A stretch of DNA of 11,410 nt, taken from contig JAQIWT010001306.1 in the NCBI GenBank assembly GCA_034696485.1, positions 1 to 11,410 of the forward strand. Reading direction: 5' to 3'. Within the stretch, counting starts at the first letter, position 1, and each line of letters begins with the position of its first letter. The position numbers and the translations under genes are program-made. Source of the stretch: Isohypsibius dastychi. Lineage: Eukaryota > Tardigrada > Eutardigrada > Parachela > Isohypsibiidae. Under the pieces are notes generated by a model. The model did no database searches. It saw only the letters and a program-made list of their open reading frames with translations, and was not told the DNA's origin. Positions 1-8,073 of this stretch are shown here, piece after piece.

Positions 1-25
1 ACCCACCTTATGGTACAGTTCTCAA

Positions 26-56
26 GGACTGTTAGCACGACTAAATCGTGCAGTCC
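26..56. repeat. Imperfect inverted repeat (hairpin)
   Basis: Two stem blocks pair: GGACT at 26-30 with AGTCC at 52-56, and GCACGA at 35-40 with TCGTGC at 46-51, leaving a 5-nt loop (CTAAA) and a 4-nt bulge on the left arm. It is nested inside a weaker pair, ACCCACC at 1-7 and GGTGGGT at 84-90. It could be the end of a small fold-back element cut by the window edge, or chance. Confidence 0.35.
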
Positions 57-194
57 CCATACTTCATCGGCGAAAGCCAAAATGGTGGGTGTATTGCGCA
101 ATAGTTTATACTTTTTTTATACTTTTTGGATGGGCGTTTCACCCCCGACTTTGAGGAGTGGTTATAGGTTCTCCCCTCTGGGGGTGGGGGATGT

Positions 195-206
195 GGGGGG
201 GGGGGG
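195..206. repeat. Poly-G run of 12
   Basis: There are 12 consecutive G, directly after a G-rich stretch (174-190) that itself holds runs of four and five. Together they could form a G-quadruplex on the plus strand. The run lies in the probable last intron of the GPCR gene. Confidence 0.9.
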
Positions 207-813
207 AAGTCCAGTTCTATTGCTAGCAGCAAAAAGTATAAAGGTTTTCTGATGCCATCTTTGAAGACTCAACATCACCAAGACGTCTGAATACTGTAGC
301 GACTTTTGCGTCTAGCTGCAGCTTTCAGCCGTATCATTCAGTCAGTTTTACCCGAGATAAGAGCGCAAAGTGTCAGACCTGTGATTATGGGTTGACTTGA
401 CTGCTAAAGTCATTAGAGAACGGAATTTTTGCGCTCGAGTTCCAGCTGAATTTCCTATTCGCATTGACAAAAGGCGAAGATCAACTTGAAGTTCAACTCA
501 GAGACTTTTTCTTGATGAATTCTTGACTATATTAATTTTCCCAGTCAATCGTTCTTGTTTCAATCGTCGGCCGGAGAGTACTTTTAACCAATGATTCAAT
601 GAAACAAAGTCACACTGACTGATGTTTGCGGAACTGTGTGTATTTGCTGACCACTCATTACCACATAATCAATCATAGTATCATTGCAGTCAAGATAACG
701 GTTTTCGGTATGTTGTACATACCACGAATCGTACAATGTACAAATAAATTCAATAAGGCTATTTGGTTTGAAATCAGAATTTTCAAAAATTAACACGGAT
801 TTGTCTGTTTCAG

Positions 814-1092
814 TCGCTGAGGATGCTGGTCATCATCGTCACAGCGTTTGCTCTATGCTGCCTACCATATCGGTTTCTGCTCATCTATAACAGCTTTCGT
901 GACCACCAACACCAGTTCTGGAATATTTGGTATTTGCTCTTCGCCAAGACACTCATCTTTCTCAACGCCGCCATCAACCCGACGTTGTACAATGTGTTCA
1001 GCAAACAATTCCGACGAGCGCTGCTTCGGTCTTTCTCGTGGAAACATCATCTTGGATTTCGGAACCGAACATTCAGTGAATCCCATTTTTAG
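814..1092 (+). CDS. TRH-receptor-like GPCR, terminal exon (TM6-TM7)
   Basis: This is the last exon of a class A, peptide-type G-protein-coupled receptor in the plasma membrane. It opens after a TTTCAG acceptor at 811-813 and reads SLRMLVIIVTAFALCCLPYR, which is TM6. ECL3 follows with an NSF motif, then TM7 containing LNAAINPTLYN (the NPxxY motif), and a short basic tail ending in FSESHF with a TAG stop. The order PYR...NSF...LN.AINP..YN matches thyrotropin-releasing hormone receptors best. The Arg two after the TM6 proline is kept, and the basic residue at 7.39 is Lys where mammalian TRHR has Arg306, a reported ligand contact. The TM6 toggle Trp (6.48) is replaced by Cys (CCLP rather than CWxP). 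TM1-TM5 lie upstream of the window. Class A GPCR is near certain; the TRHR assignment is likely. I see no AATAAA just downstream. Confidence 0.85.
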   Translation, partial: SLRMLVIIVTAFALCCLPYRFLLIYNSFRDHQHQFWNIWYLLFAKTLIFLNAAINPTLYNVFSKQFRRALLRSFSWKHHLGFRNRTFSESHF

Positions 1093-1837
1093 CCAGAATC
1101 GCATCCCAGAATTTTTAAATGCAGTTTGCACCAGCTAATTCGTATTTCTTGCCGATAAAATCACCCCACAATGTAGGATTAAAAGCTGCTCCTTTCTTTT
1201 TTGAATAAGCAGTCCATCCTCCTGAATTTGTCGCACCCAAAGCGTCTGGCTACTAGTACTGTAGTTCTATTATTTCTCTTTTTCAAATGGCTGATGTATG
1301 TTCATAGAGAACATTTCTTGTTTTTGGGTAACATGATCAGTTGGCAGATTAACATCGAACTCAGTTACAAGTTTGCAAATCGGATAGGCTGATGATCCTC
1401 CTTTATTTCGGTCCCATAAGGCATTCGAAGAACAAGATTCATCTCAAGCAGTGCGTAATCCGCCCCTTAAGTAGCTACTGATATTCGGCTAGGAGAGGCA
1501 TATCACATTTTAAATTACTCAACTGATCCCAGATAATTAGATTATGAAAGGGCACCTGCTCTTATTGAGAAGGTCAAAACTTTTGTTTATTGAGAACAAA
1601 ATGGCAATGAAATCAGACTACCGGCATTTCCATGAAAGATTCTCATATCCACATGCACTACTGCCCTGTAAAACACAATGCGCTTTTGATTCCTTCGATA
1701 GCCTTTAAATTGCGACATTGCGAAATTATTCACAAGAAATGTGAACTTCTAGTATAATAATAGTCTTGTGGCTCGTCGGATTCTTGATCGCAGCCATTCA
1801 GAGATCACTAAACTATCTGCAAGAAGTTATTAAGAAA
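1093..1837. other. Intergenic, nothing recognised
   Basis: AT-rich sequence after the GPCR stop. The longest open frame (1201-1392, +) begins at a TTG, has no ATG start, no splice context and no motif. I found no tRNA-like cloverleaf, tandem repeat or long inverted repeat by eye. Confidence 0.5.
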
Positions 1838-2604
1838 TCAAAGATAAGATGTTATCGGGGGTAAGGCTGGAGCTTCACGTGTTTGGCCTGTGTCCCTCAT
1901 GAGGTAACAGTTCCAGGGTGACCTTCGTTGCGGAAAAACATGTGGCACCATGTCACAACATCGAACTAGGCCGAGCTTCCAGTGAGTACGGGGACTGTAA
2001 CATTGTCGGTTGGGGTCGAAGATGTCTGTGAAAGTTAAATTGCGGTCAACTGTTCTCACATCATTGTGGTGCTGAAACTATTCAGTGATATCTATGAACC
2101 ACGCTTTTGTAACGGTAGAAAAAACGCAATCGGCACACCTCTGGTTCCTTCTATTCACTATCGAAATTCACCTTTTTTTAACTTAATTTAAGGGAGCCTT
2201 TTGCGCAGTTAGATAAGGTTAAGCGGCCCTCAGAGGACAATACCCGACCCGCGCATTCCTACCCTTTTGGATCCATTGCCCACACCCTGTACACTGGCTA
2301 TCCACGCTGTGTAATGCATCCACCCCACCGTTTCAAACGCACCCGGGGGGGGGGGGGATTAGCGAAACTTGGATTTCACAGCAAACGCATCACGAACATG
2401 ACTAAACGCATGGCTAGGAAAAATATATTTACATTTACACGCACTAGAGTACTTACTGGATCGCCTTTCACCCCAGTTGAACTTCTGTCCCGCATGCTTC
2501 ATTTCAGCATGCAACATGGCATACCCAGGAAATCGAGAAAGCGCTGCATTCTGTACGCAGAACACCGCAATGACGAAGATGTGGACGAAAGCTACGTTGC
2601 ACAT
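1838..2604 (-). CDS. Candidate small secreted cysteine-containing protein, two exons
   Basis: Proposed model: exon 1 is 2604-2457 and exon 2 is 2025-1838, giving 111 aa. The first 20 residues form a good signal peptide (MCNVAFVHIFVIAVFCVQNA). Exon 1 ends at a GTAAGT donor (2456-2451) in phase 1; exon 2 begins after TTTAACTTTCACAG in the matching phase, so the join needs no adjustment. The predicted mature part holds four cysteines (about residues 58, 72, 73 and 89, spaced C-x13-CC-x15-C) and two Arg-Arg pairs (47-48 and 83-84) that could be prohormone cleavage sites. I do not recognise the family. The ATG has A at -3. The 431-bp intron is long for this window and contains a 13-G run, so an internal exon may be missed. 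Support is only the phase match, the splice sites and the signal peptide; a plus-strand open frame overlaps exon 1. Confidence 0.35.
2345..2357. repeat. Poly-G run of 13
   Basis: Thirteen consecutive G (poly-C on the minus strand) follow ACCC. It lies inside the proposed intron of the minus-strand secreted-protein model. Confidence 0.9.
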
Positions 2605-3951
2605 TCTACAAAATCTCCAACTTGATAAAAGGTCACTGGAACATTCTTTTTATTCTCGATCAAACCAAATGCTGCCAGTTATCAGAGATGATAAGTGTAG
2701 ATCCGAATTACATGTTGTATCTGGTCAACCTTTGCCATTATATTCACCTCTGAAAATCATATACGTATCTGGAAAACATGTGTATTTAACCTGTGGTCCG
2801 TCTGCAATCAAATTTTTGGACCGTAGATTTGAAGCCTTGTGCTATAATCAAGGACGCGTGAGTGCGAATTGATTATCGTCATAATTGCTAATGGGACGAC
2901 AACTCTGACCGATACGCACTGAACGTCACCAGCGTTTGCGATACAGGTAAACAGTTTTCAGAAAGGTTTTTAACACAACGAAGATTACCAGGTGTGTTTG
3001 ATTATGTCGTCGTTTCTACGCCTTCATCCAAGGATGTGAACCATCTCGCAAAATCGGCACCAGATAACTCTAGAAGCGCCAGAGTGCAACGTTGATGGTT
3101 CTGCTATTGCTGAGAGCTTGGCAGTCTGGATTGGTGAAATTCCGGAGATCGATCGTATTGAAACAAAAAGGTGAAACAGAAAATAAAATCGAATCAGTGC
3201 CAGAATCTTGAACTGAAAACAGGACGTACAGTACATGTATTCTGAACCAACACAGAAAAATGGTCAATTGAAAGAAACACTTTCGACAGTACTGACTCGT
3301 GAAACACCCTTTGTACCGCATACTATTCGGGACTAGGTTCTATCAAAGTAATTTCACGGCGTTAGTCCTGTGCTTCCATTCACTGAACGACTCGAAATGT
3401 AACAAGTGCACCACAGCTCCCCATCTCTGAACGCTAACCGGGCATCGGACTGAAGTTAGTCTCATCGCGCAATATCTCCAGGACAAACCCGAACTTGATC
3501 ATTATCTCTACAGCCCTCGCCTCTATTGTCTTTAAAGGCCAGCGTAGTTCACTGACCCCCTCCGCAGATCAGCGCTTGCGTGCACAGTGTGCTGCCGACT
3601 TTCAATTTGGCATTTCTTGATTTTCTGCTCGTTGTTTTAAATTTTGAGAAAACTGTTCATCATTGAACTCTCCTGTGGGACGTGGATCTTAGTGCAAACT
3701 ACGATCACGTGCTAAATCGTGTTTCTTCAGTCGCACGTGCGAATGAATGATGACGTGTGATTTGATTAACGTTCTTAAATGTTTAACAACAGATTACTAG
3801 GCAATTAAATCAATTGAATTTGTTAATCGACCGGTACCCATTGATCAGGGGATATAACGTGACCATTCTCGGTGGATTCCATGATGTTGACCGCCACTAA
3901 TGTAGGGTCACGATTTTCTTGGCGTAGTTGGTTGAGCTGGCCTTATGCCGC
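2605..3951. other. Intergenic, no supported gene; E-boxes near the right end
   Basis: No exon here is supported by a motif or by paired splice sites. An open plus frame (about 2507-2872) ends near a GTGAGT donor-like site but matches nothing I know. Two CACGTG E-box palindromes occur at 3706-3711 and 3734-3739, about 220-250 bp upstream of the TATA box of the next gene, and could be regulatory. This is a sequence observation only. Confidence 0.4.
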
Positions 3952-3984
3952 TATAAAAGCTGTCGGTACAGGATATTATCATTC
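3952..3984 (+). promoter_or_regulatory. TATA box plus initiator promoter
   Basis: TATAAAAG at 3952-3959 is followed by TCATTC at 3979-3984, which fits the arthropod-type initiator TCAKTY with its A (+1) at 3981. The TATA first T is then at -29, the canonical spacing. The transcript would have a 57-nt leader before the ATG at 4038. That leader carries a 10-codon upstream reading frame (ATG at 4006) whose TAA overlaps the main ATG. Confidence 0.55.
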
Positions 3985-4037
3985 ATAAAATCCTGTTGTC
4001 GACTGATGGTTGTTGGTGCTTTACTTCTCAGACAATA

Positions 4038-4421
4038 ATGAATTATATTCTCTTTATGACCTTATCCATTTCTTCACTCCTCATGACCGAGAAAGCTGGA
4101 GCTATGTGGTTACCCTTATCGAATGTTATGCGAGCTGAAGTTGGTGATGCAGTTCCAAAGACAGTTCGGCATATGCGGCTCAAGTTCGCCAAATTGCCAG
4201 CCGGTGAGTTGATTCACGTTAGACATGTATCGGTGAATCTGAGTGTTGTTTTGACAGTCAAGGCCGTGATCGCTGATACTTTCTCATTAGGTTGTAGAGT
4301 GATGAAGCCGGAATGTGGAAAACAGACAGTGAATGTCGAAGAACTGACGTGTTGCGGAAAAAGTGTCTATTTGCAAAGGAACACTCGTACAAAATCCGGT
4401 TACCCGATATCTTGGCTGTAA
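4038..4421 (+). CDS. Small secreted cysteine-containing protein, two exons
   Basis: The start is the ATG at 4038 (AATAATGAA). Exon 1 is 4038-4203 and exon 2 is 4258-4421; the 54-bp intron has a GTGAGT donor and a TTGTTTTGACAG acceptor, in phase 1. The spliced product is 109 aa. Residues 1-22 (MNYILFMTLSISSLLMTEKAGA) form a signal peptide with an Ala-x-Ala-like end. The mature part has four cysteines near residues 68, 75, 87 and 88 (C-x6-C-x11-CC), basic stretches and a C-terminal GYPISWL. It probably enters the secretory pathway as a peptide or small effector-like protein. I do not recognise the family and name no function. It lies just downstream of a TATA/Inr pair. Oddly, the intron is a multiple of three with no in-frame stop, so retention would give a 127-aa form with 18 extra residues. 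A CTTCTCAG acceptor-like site ends 7 nt upstream of the ATG and might be a trans-splice acceptor. Confidence 0.55.
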   Translation: MNYILFMTLSISSLLMTEKAGAMWLPLSNVMRAEVGDAVPKTVRHMRLKFAKLPAGELIHVRHVSVNLSVVLTVKAVIADTFSLGCRVMKPECGKQTVNVEELTCCGKSVYLQRNTRTKSGYPISWL

Positions 4422-5015
4422 TTCGTCGAAACCTGCATGAGCATGTTGAAGTGATGTGGACTTTTCCATAACTTATTGACTTTCGAAGCAAGCAGTAGAG
4501 TAATATACGTTTTGTGACTAGATTTTTCAAGTTTCTGAATTTCCATCCGCTAAGATGATTTGTTTCTAGCTAGTCGTTGGAGTACGTTACTGTCTTTCAT
4601 CAAAACACACCAAACATGACCGGCTAATATCGGTCAGGTATATAGAACGTTTGAAAGTCATTGCTTTCAAGGGCGGCTGCATAAACATGTACGTGGTTGT
4701 CCCCAACTAAATTGTAAGCCAGCATGGATATTCATAAAATCATGGTGTGTACGATAGTTGACCCATTTTACCTAATTCTCATTTCTCAAGCAGCGTTGTG
4801 AACCACGGGAGCCAAGGAAAGAAACGCTTCAATCGGCGACGTGACGCAGTTAAAAAAGCTTTCTTCTGCATAGTCACAACGATGTTAACGACTGCTGTAT
4901 AATATCTTCACTAACAGTGAGTGTAGCAGTTCTTAACTTCTCCGCAAAACCAAAGACGCCGATTGATGTGTAGAACTAGATTACTTGTTGCATCTGCCAA
5001 CACGCCAAGATGACT
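4422..5015. other. Intergenic, nothing recognised
   Basis: No open frame with motif or splice support on either strand, no AATAAA directly after the 4421 stop, and no repeats visible by eye. Confidence 0.5.
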
Positions 5016-5142
5016 TCAATTTTGGGCGATTGCATGTCTGTAGTACTTTATAAATTCATATGCTGCCCACATGGACCCTAGAATCAGCTTTAAATCGTAG
5101 TTTTGACGCCTTGAGATGTAATCGCGGACGTTTGAATACGAC
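5016..5142 (-). CDS. Candidate terminal exon of an unrecognised gene
   Basis: On the minus strand a strong acceptor (GTGCTCTTTTTCAG) precedes a 127-nt open stretch that reads SYSNVRDYISRRQNYDLKLI, then LGSMWAAYEFIKYYRHAIAQN, and a TGA stop. It enters in phase 2. A clean donor, GAG|GTAAGC, lies upstream at 5487-5481. The sequence before that donor, read in the phase that joins correctly, ends in LESLKNNFSTR, giving a join NNFSTR-SYSNV that resembles a mitochondrial presequence. That upstream exon would be only 33 nt (5519-5487) with a weak acceptor (GATTGCGCAG), and I found no ATG exon before it. The composition looks like a real short amphipathic or membrane-associated tail, but I do not recognise it. 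Treat it as tentative. Confidence 0.28.
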
Positions 5143-5519
5143 CTGAAAAAGAGCACAGTAACAAAGGGGCCACAAAAGTATTCACGAAAGTGGTCACTTT
5201 TTTTGAACGTTTTTTTGAGCAATTATAAATCTGCTCTTGATTGGTATTCTGGTTGATTTGTTGTTGTTCCGACGGGCTAAAGGTTATCACGTGAGTACAG
5301 AGCGGTGTCTTTGATGAAGTAAAATCAGGCGGCTATCTTGACGGGGCATTCAAGTCACGTGCACATGTTAATCTACGGCGTCCCATAAGTGGCCGACTTG
5401 CAGGTCTCTTCTGGTGGGCATAACTGAACGGCAGCAATCATAAGAGAGTAAAAACATAGCTGTTTGAATCCTTTTACACCGCTTACCTCGTAGAAAAGTT
5501 GTTTTTCAAACTTTCAAGA

Positions 5520-5894
5520 CTGCGCAATCGATGATGTCATGGAGGAGTACTTTCAAACCGGAGATCATTCTGAACCGGAATGGGACAAAACGGGGGGGGG
5601 GGGGCACCCCTGGCCGGCTGGTCATGGACAGGAGTGCCACATTTCCCCAGATATACTTGGCTATTTGGTTATTAACACCATTATAATTAATTAAAAGTGA
5701 TGTGGATTTACTCAAGCCGTCTGGTCCACAAATTGATGTACCAAATGGATGTTTTTTATCTCAAGATAAGTGCTTTTTCAAACTTATGCACCGAAGTACA
5801 TTCTCAAACCAACAGTCGGGAGTAACTGTAATTGACCACGTTTGTTATGGCAGCCCATTTGGGCCAAAATGAGAACAACTAGGAGTACTAGGAG
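5520..5894. other. Intergenic with a 13-G run, no gene seen
   Basis: Apart from the homopolymer at 5592-5604 I see no gene. The minus-strand open frame across 5506-5715 starts at a TTG and has a low-complexity proline stretch created by the G run. Confidence 0.5.
5592..5604. repeat. Poly-G run of 13
   Basis: Thirteen consecutive G on the plus strand, flanked by AAAAC and CACCCC. This is the third such run in the window. Confidence 0.9.
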
Positions 5895-6053
5895 GACTTT
5901 GACTAGTCCGACTACTTTGTTGTTTGACGACTACCATGAACCATGAAGACTTTGAGAAGTCCGACTAGTTTGTTGTTCGACGACTACCATGAACCATTAA
6001 GAGTTCGAAAAGTCCGAATACTTTTTCGTTTGAGGACTACCATGAACCATCAA
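5895..6053. repeat. Tandem repeat, three copies of 53 bp
   Basis: The copies are 5895-5947, 5948-6000 and 6001-6053, all exactly 53 bp. Copies 1 and 2 are nearly identical; copy 3 is more diverged. All share an AAGTCCGA-like or TAGTCCGA-like core, a T-rich middle and the near-invariant GGACTACCATGAACCAT or CGACTACCATGAACCAT end. A degenerate remnant (AACTACGAAGAC) follows at 6054. The array sits about 350 bp beyond the integrase stop codon, between that gene's polyadenylation signals and single-copy sequence. It could be a subterminal repeat of a mobile element or an unrelated minisatellite. Confidence 0.9.
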
Positions 6054-6198
6054 AACTACGAAGACTTTTATATTTAATGAAACGTGGACCATATACCTCC
6101 ACAAGGAGGATATCGTAAGATCAGCGATCGTAATCACGATACCAAACGACTTGGAGAACTTGTGGTTGGTGCATCTGTATAAATGATCCAATTTGCAA

Positions 6199-6232
6199 TT
6201 TATTTTTGGATTTCAATTTATTTATTTTTATT
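6199..6232 (-). terminator. Cluster of AATAAA polyadenylation signals
   Basis: Four AATAAA hexamers read on the minus strand (plus-strand TTTATT at 6199-6204, 6217-6222, 6221-6226 and 6227-6232). They lie 170-200 bp past the integrase stop codon and are correctly oriented to end that transcript. Confidence 0.5.
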
Positions 6233-6398
6233 GCTAGAGTTTCTACCACATATAGGAGACGTCCGAAGCAAGATTACGGTGAAACTTTTTCCAAACACAT
6301 GTTTATTGACATTTTCAAAACGTGTTTGATCGGAAATGAAGGTCTGCCAAAACAACATCTAGATTGTACCAAGCAGACTTTTACCCGTGATGAAAAGA

Positions 6399-8073
6399 TT
6401 AATTATCTGGATCCAAATGTGACTGCAGAAGTCTGAGCTCATCCAGAAAATCGGGAAAAATATCGTTGACTTCCACATCTTCTGGGGTATCTGGGACAAC
6501 TGGTCCATCCGGATCAACACCGTAATATTCGTCAATATGAGCGTGCGCCGTGTCGGCAGATGTCCCAAGAACGCCACGTTCATTCGCCCCCAAAATCCAG
6601 AGCTGTCGTGGTGTTTTCATCCCTTCGCTTGACAGCTTGTGCGAGTTCCATGTTCGAATGAAAATTCCCAGATTCTGCTGAATGCGAGGGAGAAACACGT
6701 ACTGTAACACCAGCAGATGCAAACGATTCGAAACATCGAGGATTCCCTCGTTCTCCATAGCAGTGAAAATGCAGCGAAAGAGCTTAATTGCCACTCGATT
6801 GAGGTCTCTCCAAAGTCGCTCAATCCGTTGGTTGTGGGTACTTGGTCCAGTGAGGAAGCATCGTGAATGCTCACCGTGGATCTGCAACATTTGCCGGCCA
6901 ACATCAATGTTTTCCCCTCCATGATCAGTTCTGTAATTTCCAAAGAAATGGTTGGTACCTTACCGATAACATGGATGACAATGTTCATGTTTACCTGACT
7001 CTGGCTGGGCAGCCGAAAGTTTGAATTGCGTTCTGGAAACCACGCAGAACTGTTTTCGCTCGGTTATTGGTACTGCATTTGAGAAATACTATCATCCTAG
7101 TATATCCGTCTATCCCGCCATGCACCACAAATCCCCACCTGGAGCAGTAGACGCACATATCACAATGAACAAAGACTTGGTAACGACTTTACCGTATGAG
7201 CTTGTGATTGCCGTCAATGTGCCACAACGCATTGGGGCCGTGTACGTTGTACTTCCGACGTGGAATCAGTTGGGACCAACGCTGAGCGATACCGAATGGA
7301 TCTACCCGGTGCAAGCTAGTCCATATGCGCTCTCGCTGAACCAACAACCCAGCGCTTGCCAGATTATCCCAGATGAGTCGATATCCCATCGACGGAAAGT
7401 TTCCGACAACTTCTGTTACCTCACGATCAAGCTCTGCATCTGATATGTCTGAGTACTTCGTCTAGATACATAGAACTCTGGTAATATCATCAGGCAACCG
7501 CATTCAATGTCGGGCAGTACCTGATCGGTCAAGCCATATTCTTGGCATCTCCTCTTCACCGTGCGCTCACTGACACCAATTAATTCGCTGATTTCACGCG
7601 TTGAGAATCGCTCGAGTTTCAACATGCGGAGATCTTGCTCGTCAATAATTACTTTTGGTCTCCTGCCCGTGTACTGAACGCTGATGTCGAACCTGGCTGG
7701 AACGCAAGCCTCGGTGTCACCGACAATAGTTCCCAATGCTTCTTGCTCAGAATGAATGTGAGGAATAAGCTGGGTCAGGAAAGGTTGTTCTGGGACAGGA
7801 GCATGCAGCAGCAAATCTTGAAGCATTCTGGAAAATATTTCTGTGTGCTTATCGAAACTCCAAGTACGAAAACATTTTGCCAAGTTAGTTTTTGTTTGCC
7901 TTTGCTGATAAAAAACGCTTGACGTTACGTATTTACCTGTGGAGCATGTCAAGCTGCAAGATCGAAGCTTCTGCGCCAATCAGATCACCCGGATTTGTAA
8001 TCCTACTCTGCTGGCTGCGAAGAATGACATCGCTAGTGAACTGAATGAACTGACCCAAATCTGCCGCGTTCAT
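6399..8073 (-). CDS. HTH-DDE integrase/transposase, five exons, intact
   Basis: Exons run 8073-7937, 7827-7521, 7455-7193, 7138-6995 and 6930-6399, giving 460 aa. All four introns (109, 65, 54 and 64 bp) are GT-AG with matching phases. Residues 1-100 are a helical N-terminal region. About 108-148 form a resolvase-like helix-turn-helix (STREISELIGVSERTVKRRC). About 149-235 contain MGYRLIWDNL, VDPFGIAQRW and RRKYNVHGPNALWHIDGNHK. The RNase-H-fold core carries D229 (HIDGNHK), D286 (RTDHGGEN) and E321 (THNQRIERLW), so the DDE triad is complete with 35 residues from second D to E. Then come VFLPRI, WNSHKLSS and PRQLWILG, typical of this animal integrase-core family, and an acidic C-terminus ending SHLDPDN. 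It should cut and join DNA in the nucleus; the target is unknown. The ATG at 8073 is the first in frame after the upstream TGA, and TTTTGCACAG just before it could be an acceptor. Domestication is possible, since it is intact. Confidence 0.88.

Larger units (their letters stand above)
1..813. other. No gene seen; probable GPCR intron
   Basis: No stretch here encodes a recognisable GPCR segment such as TM5 or the third intracellular loop, and the short reading frames carry no family motif and no paired splice sites. The region ends at a strong acceptor (TTTGTCTGTTTCAG, 800-813). I read it as the 3' part of a long intron whose upstream exons lie left of the window. Confidence 0.5.

Noticed and set aside
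2477-2872. 131-codon open frame on the plus strand, ending near a GTGAGT donor-like site
   Set aside because: It starts at TTG; the first ATG after the ATTTCAG acceptor gives no recognisable motif, and no partner exon was found. It overlaps the better-supported minus-strand signal-peptide exon.
3024-3321. Two cysteine- and phenylalanine-rich minus-strand open frames
   Set aside because: Overlapping frames with low-complexity hydrophobic content, no start context and no paired splice sites.
5853-5865. GCCC-ATTT-GGGC stem near the tandem repeat, considered as an element terminus
   Set aside because: A four-base stem is too short to mean anything without a matching copy at the other end, which is outside the window.
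6206-6436. 76-codon plus-strand open frame with an acceptor-like TTGCTAG
   Set aside because: It starts at a TTG, lies in the 3' untranslated region and end of the integrase gene, and has no motif.
6617-6988. 123-codon open frame on the minus strand
   Set aside because: It is a shadow of the integrase: it runs through intron 4 and continues in the wrong frame across exon 5, while the spliced frame restores the DHGGEN motif.
7021-7443. 140-codon open frame on the plus strand
   Set aside because: It is antisense to integrase exons 3 and 4, with no independent motif or splice support.
7905-7936. 32-bp intron ending at TTTTTTATCAG as intron 1 of the integrase
   Set aside because: It would shift into a frame that does not continue into the HTH. 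The acceptor TTTTCCAG at 7828 joins in phase and leaves a CTAAC branch-like site inside the intron.
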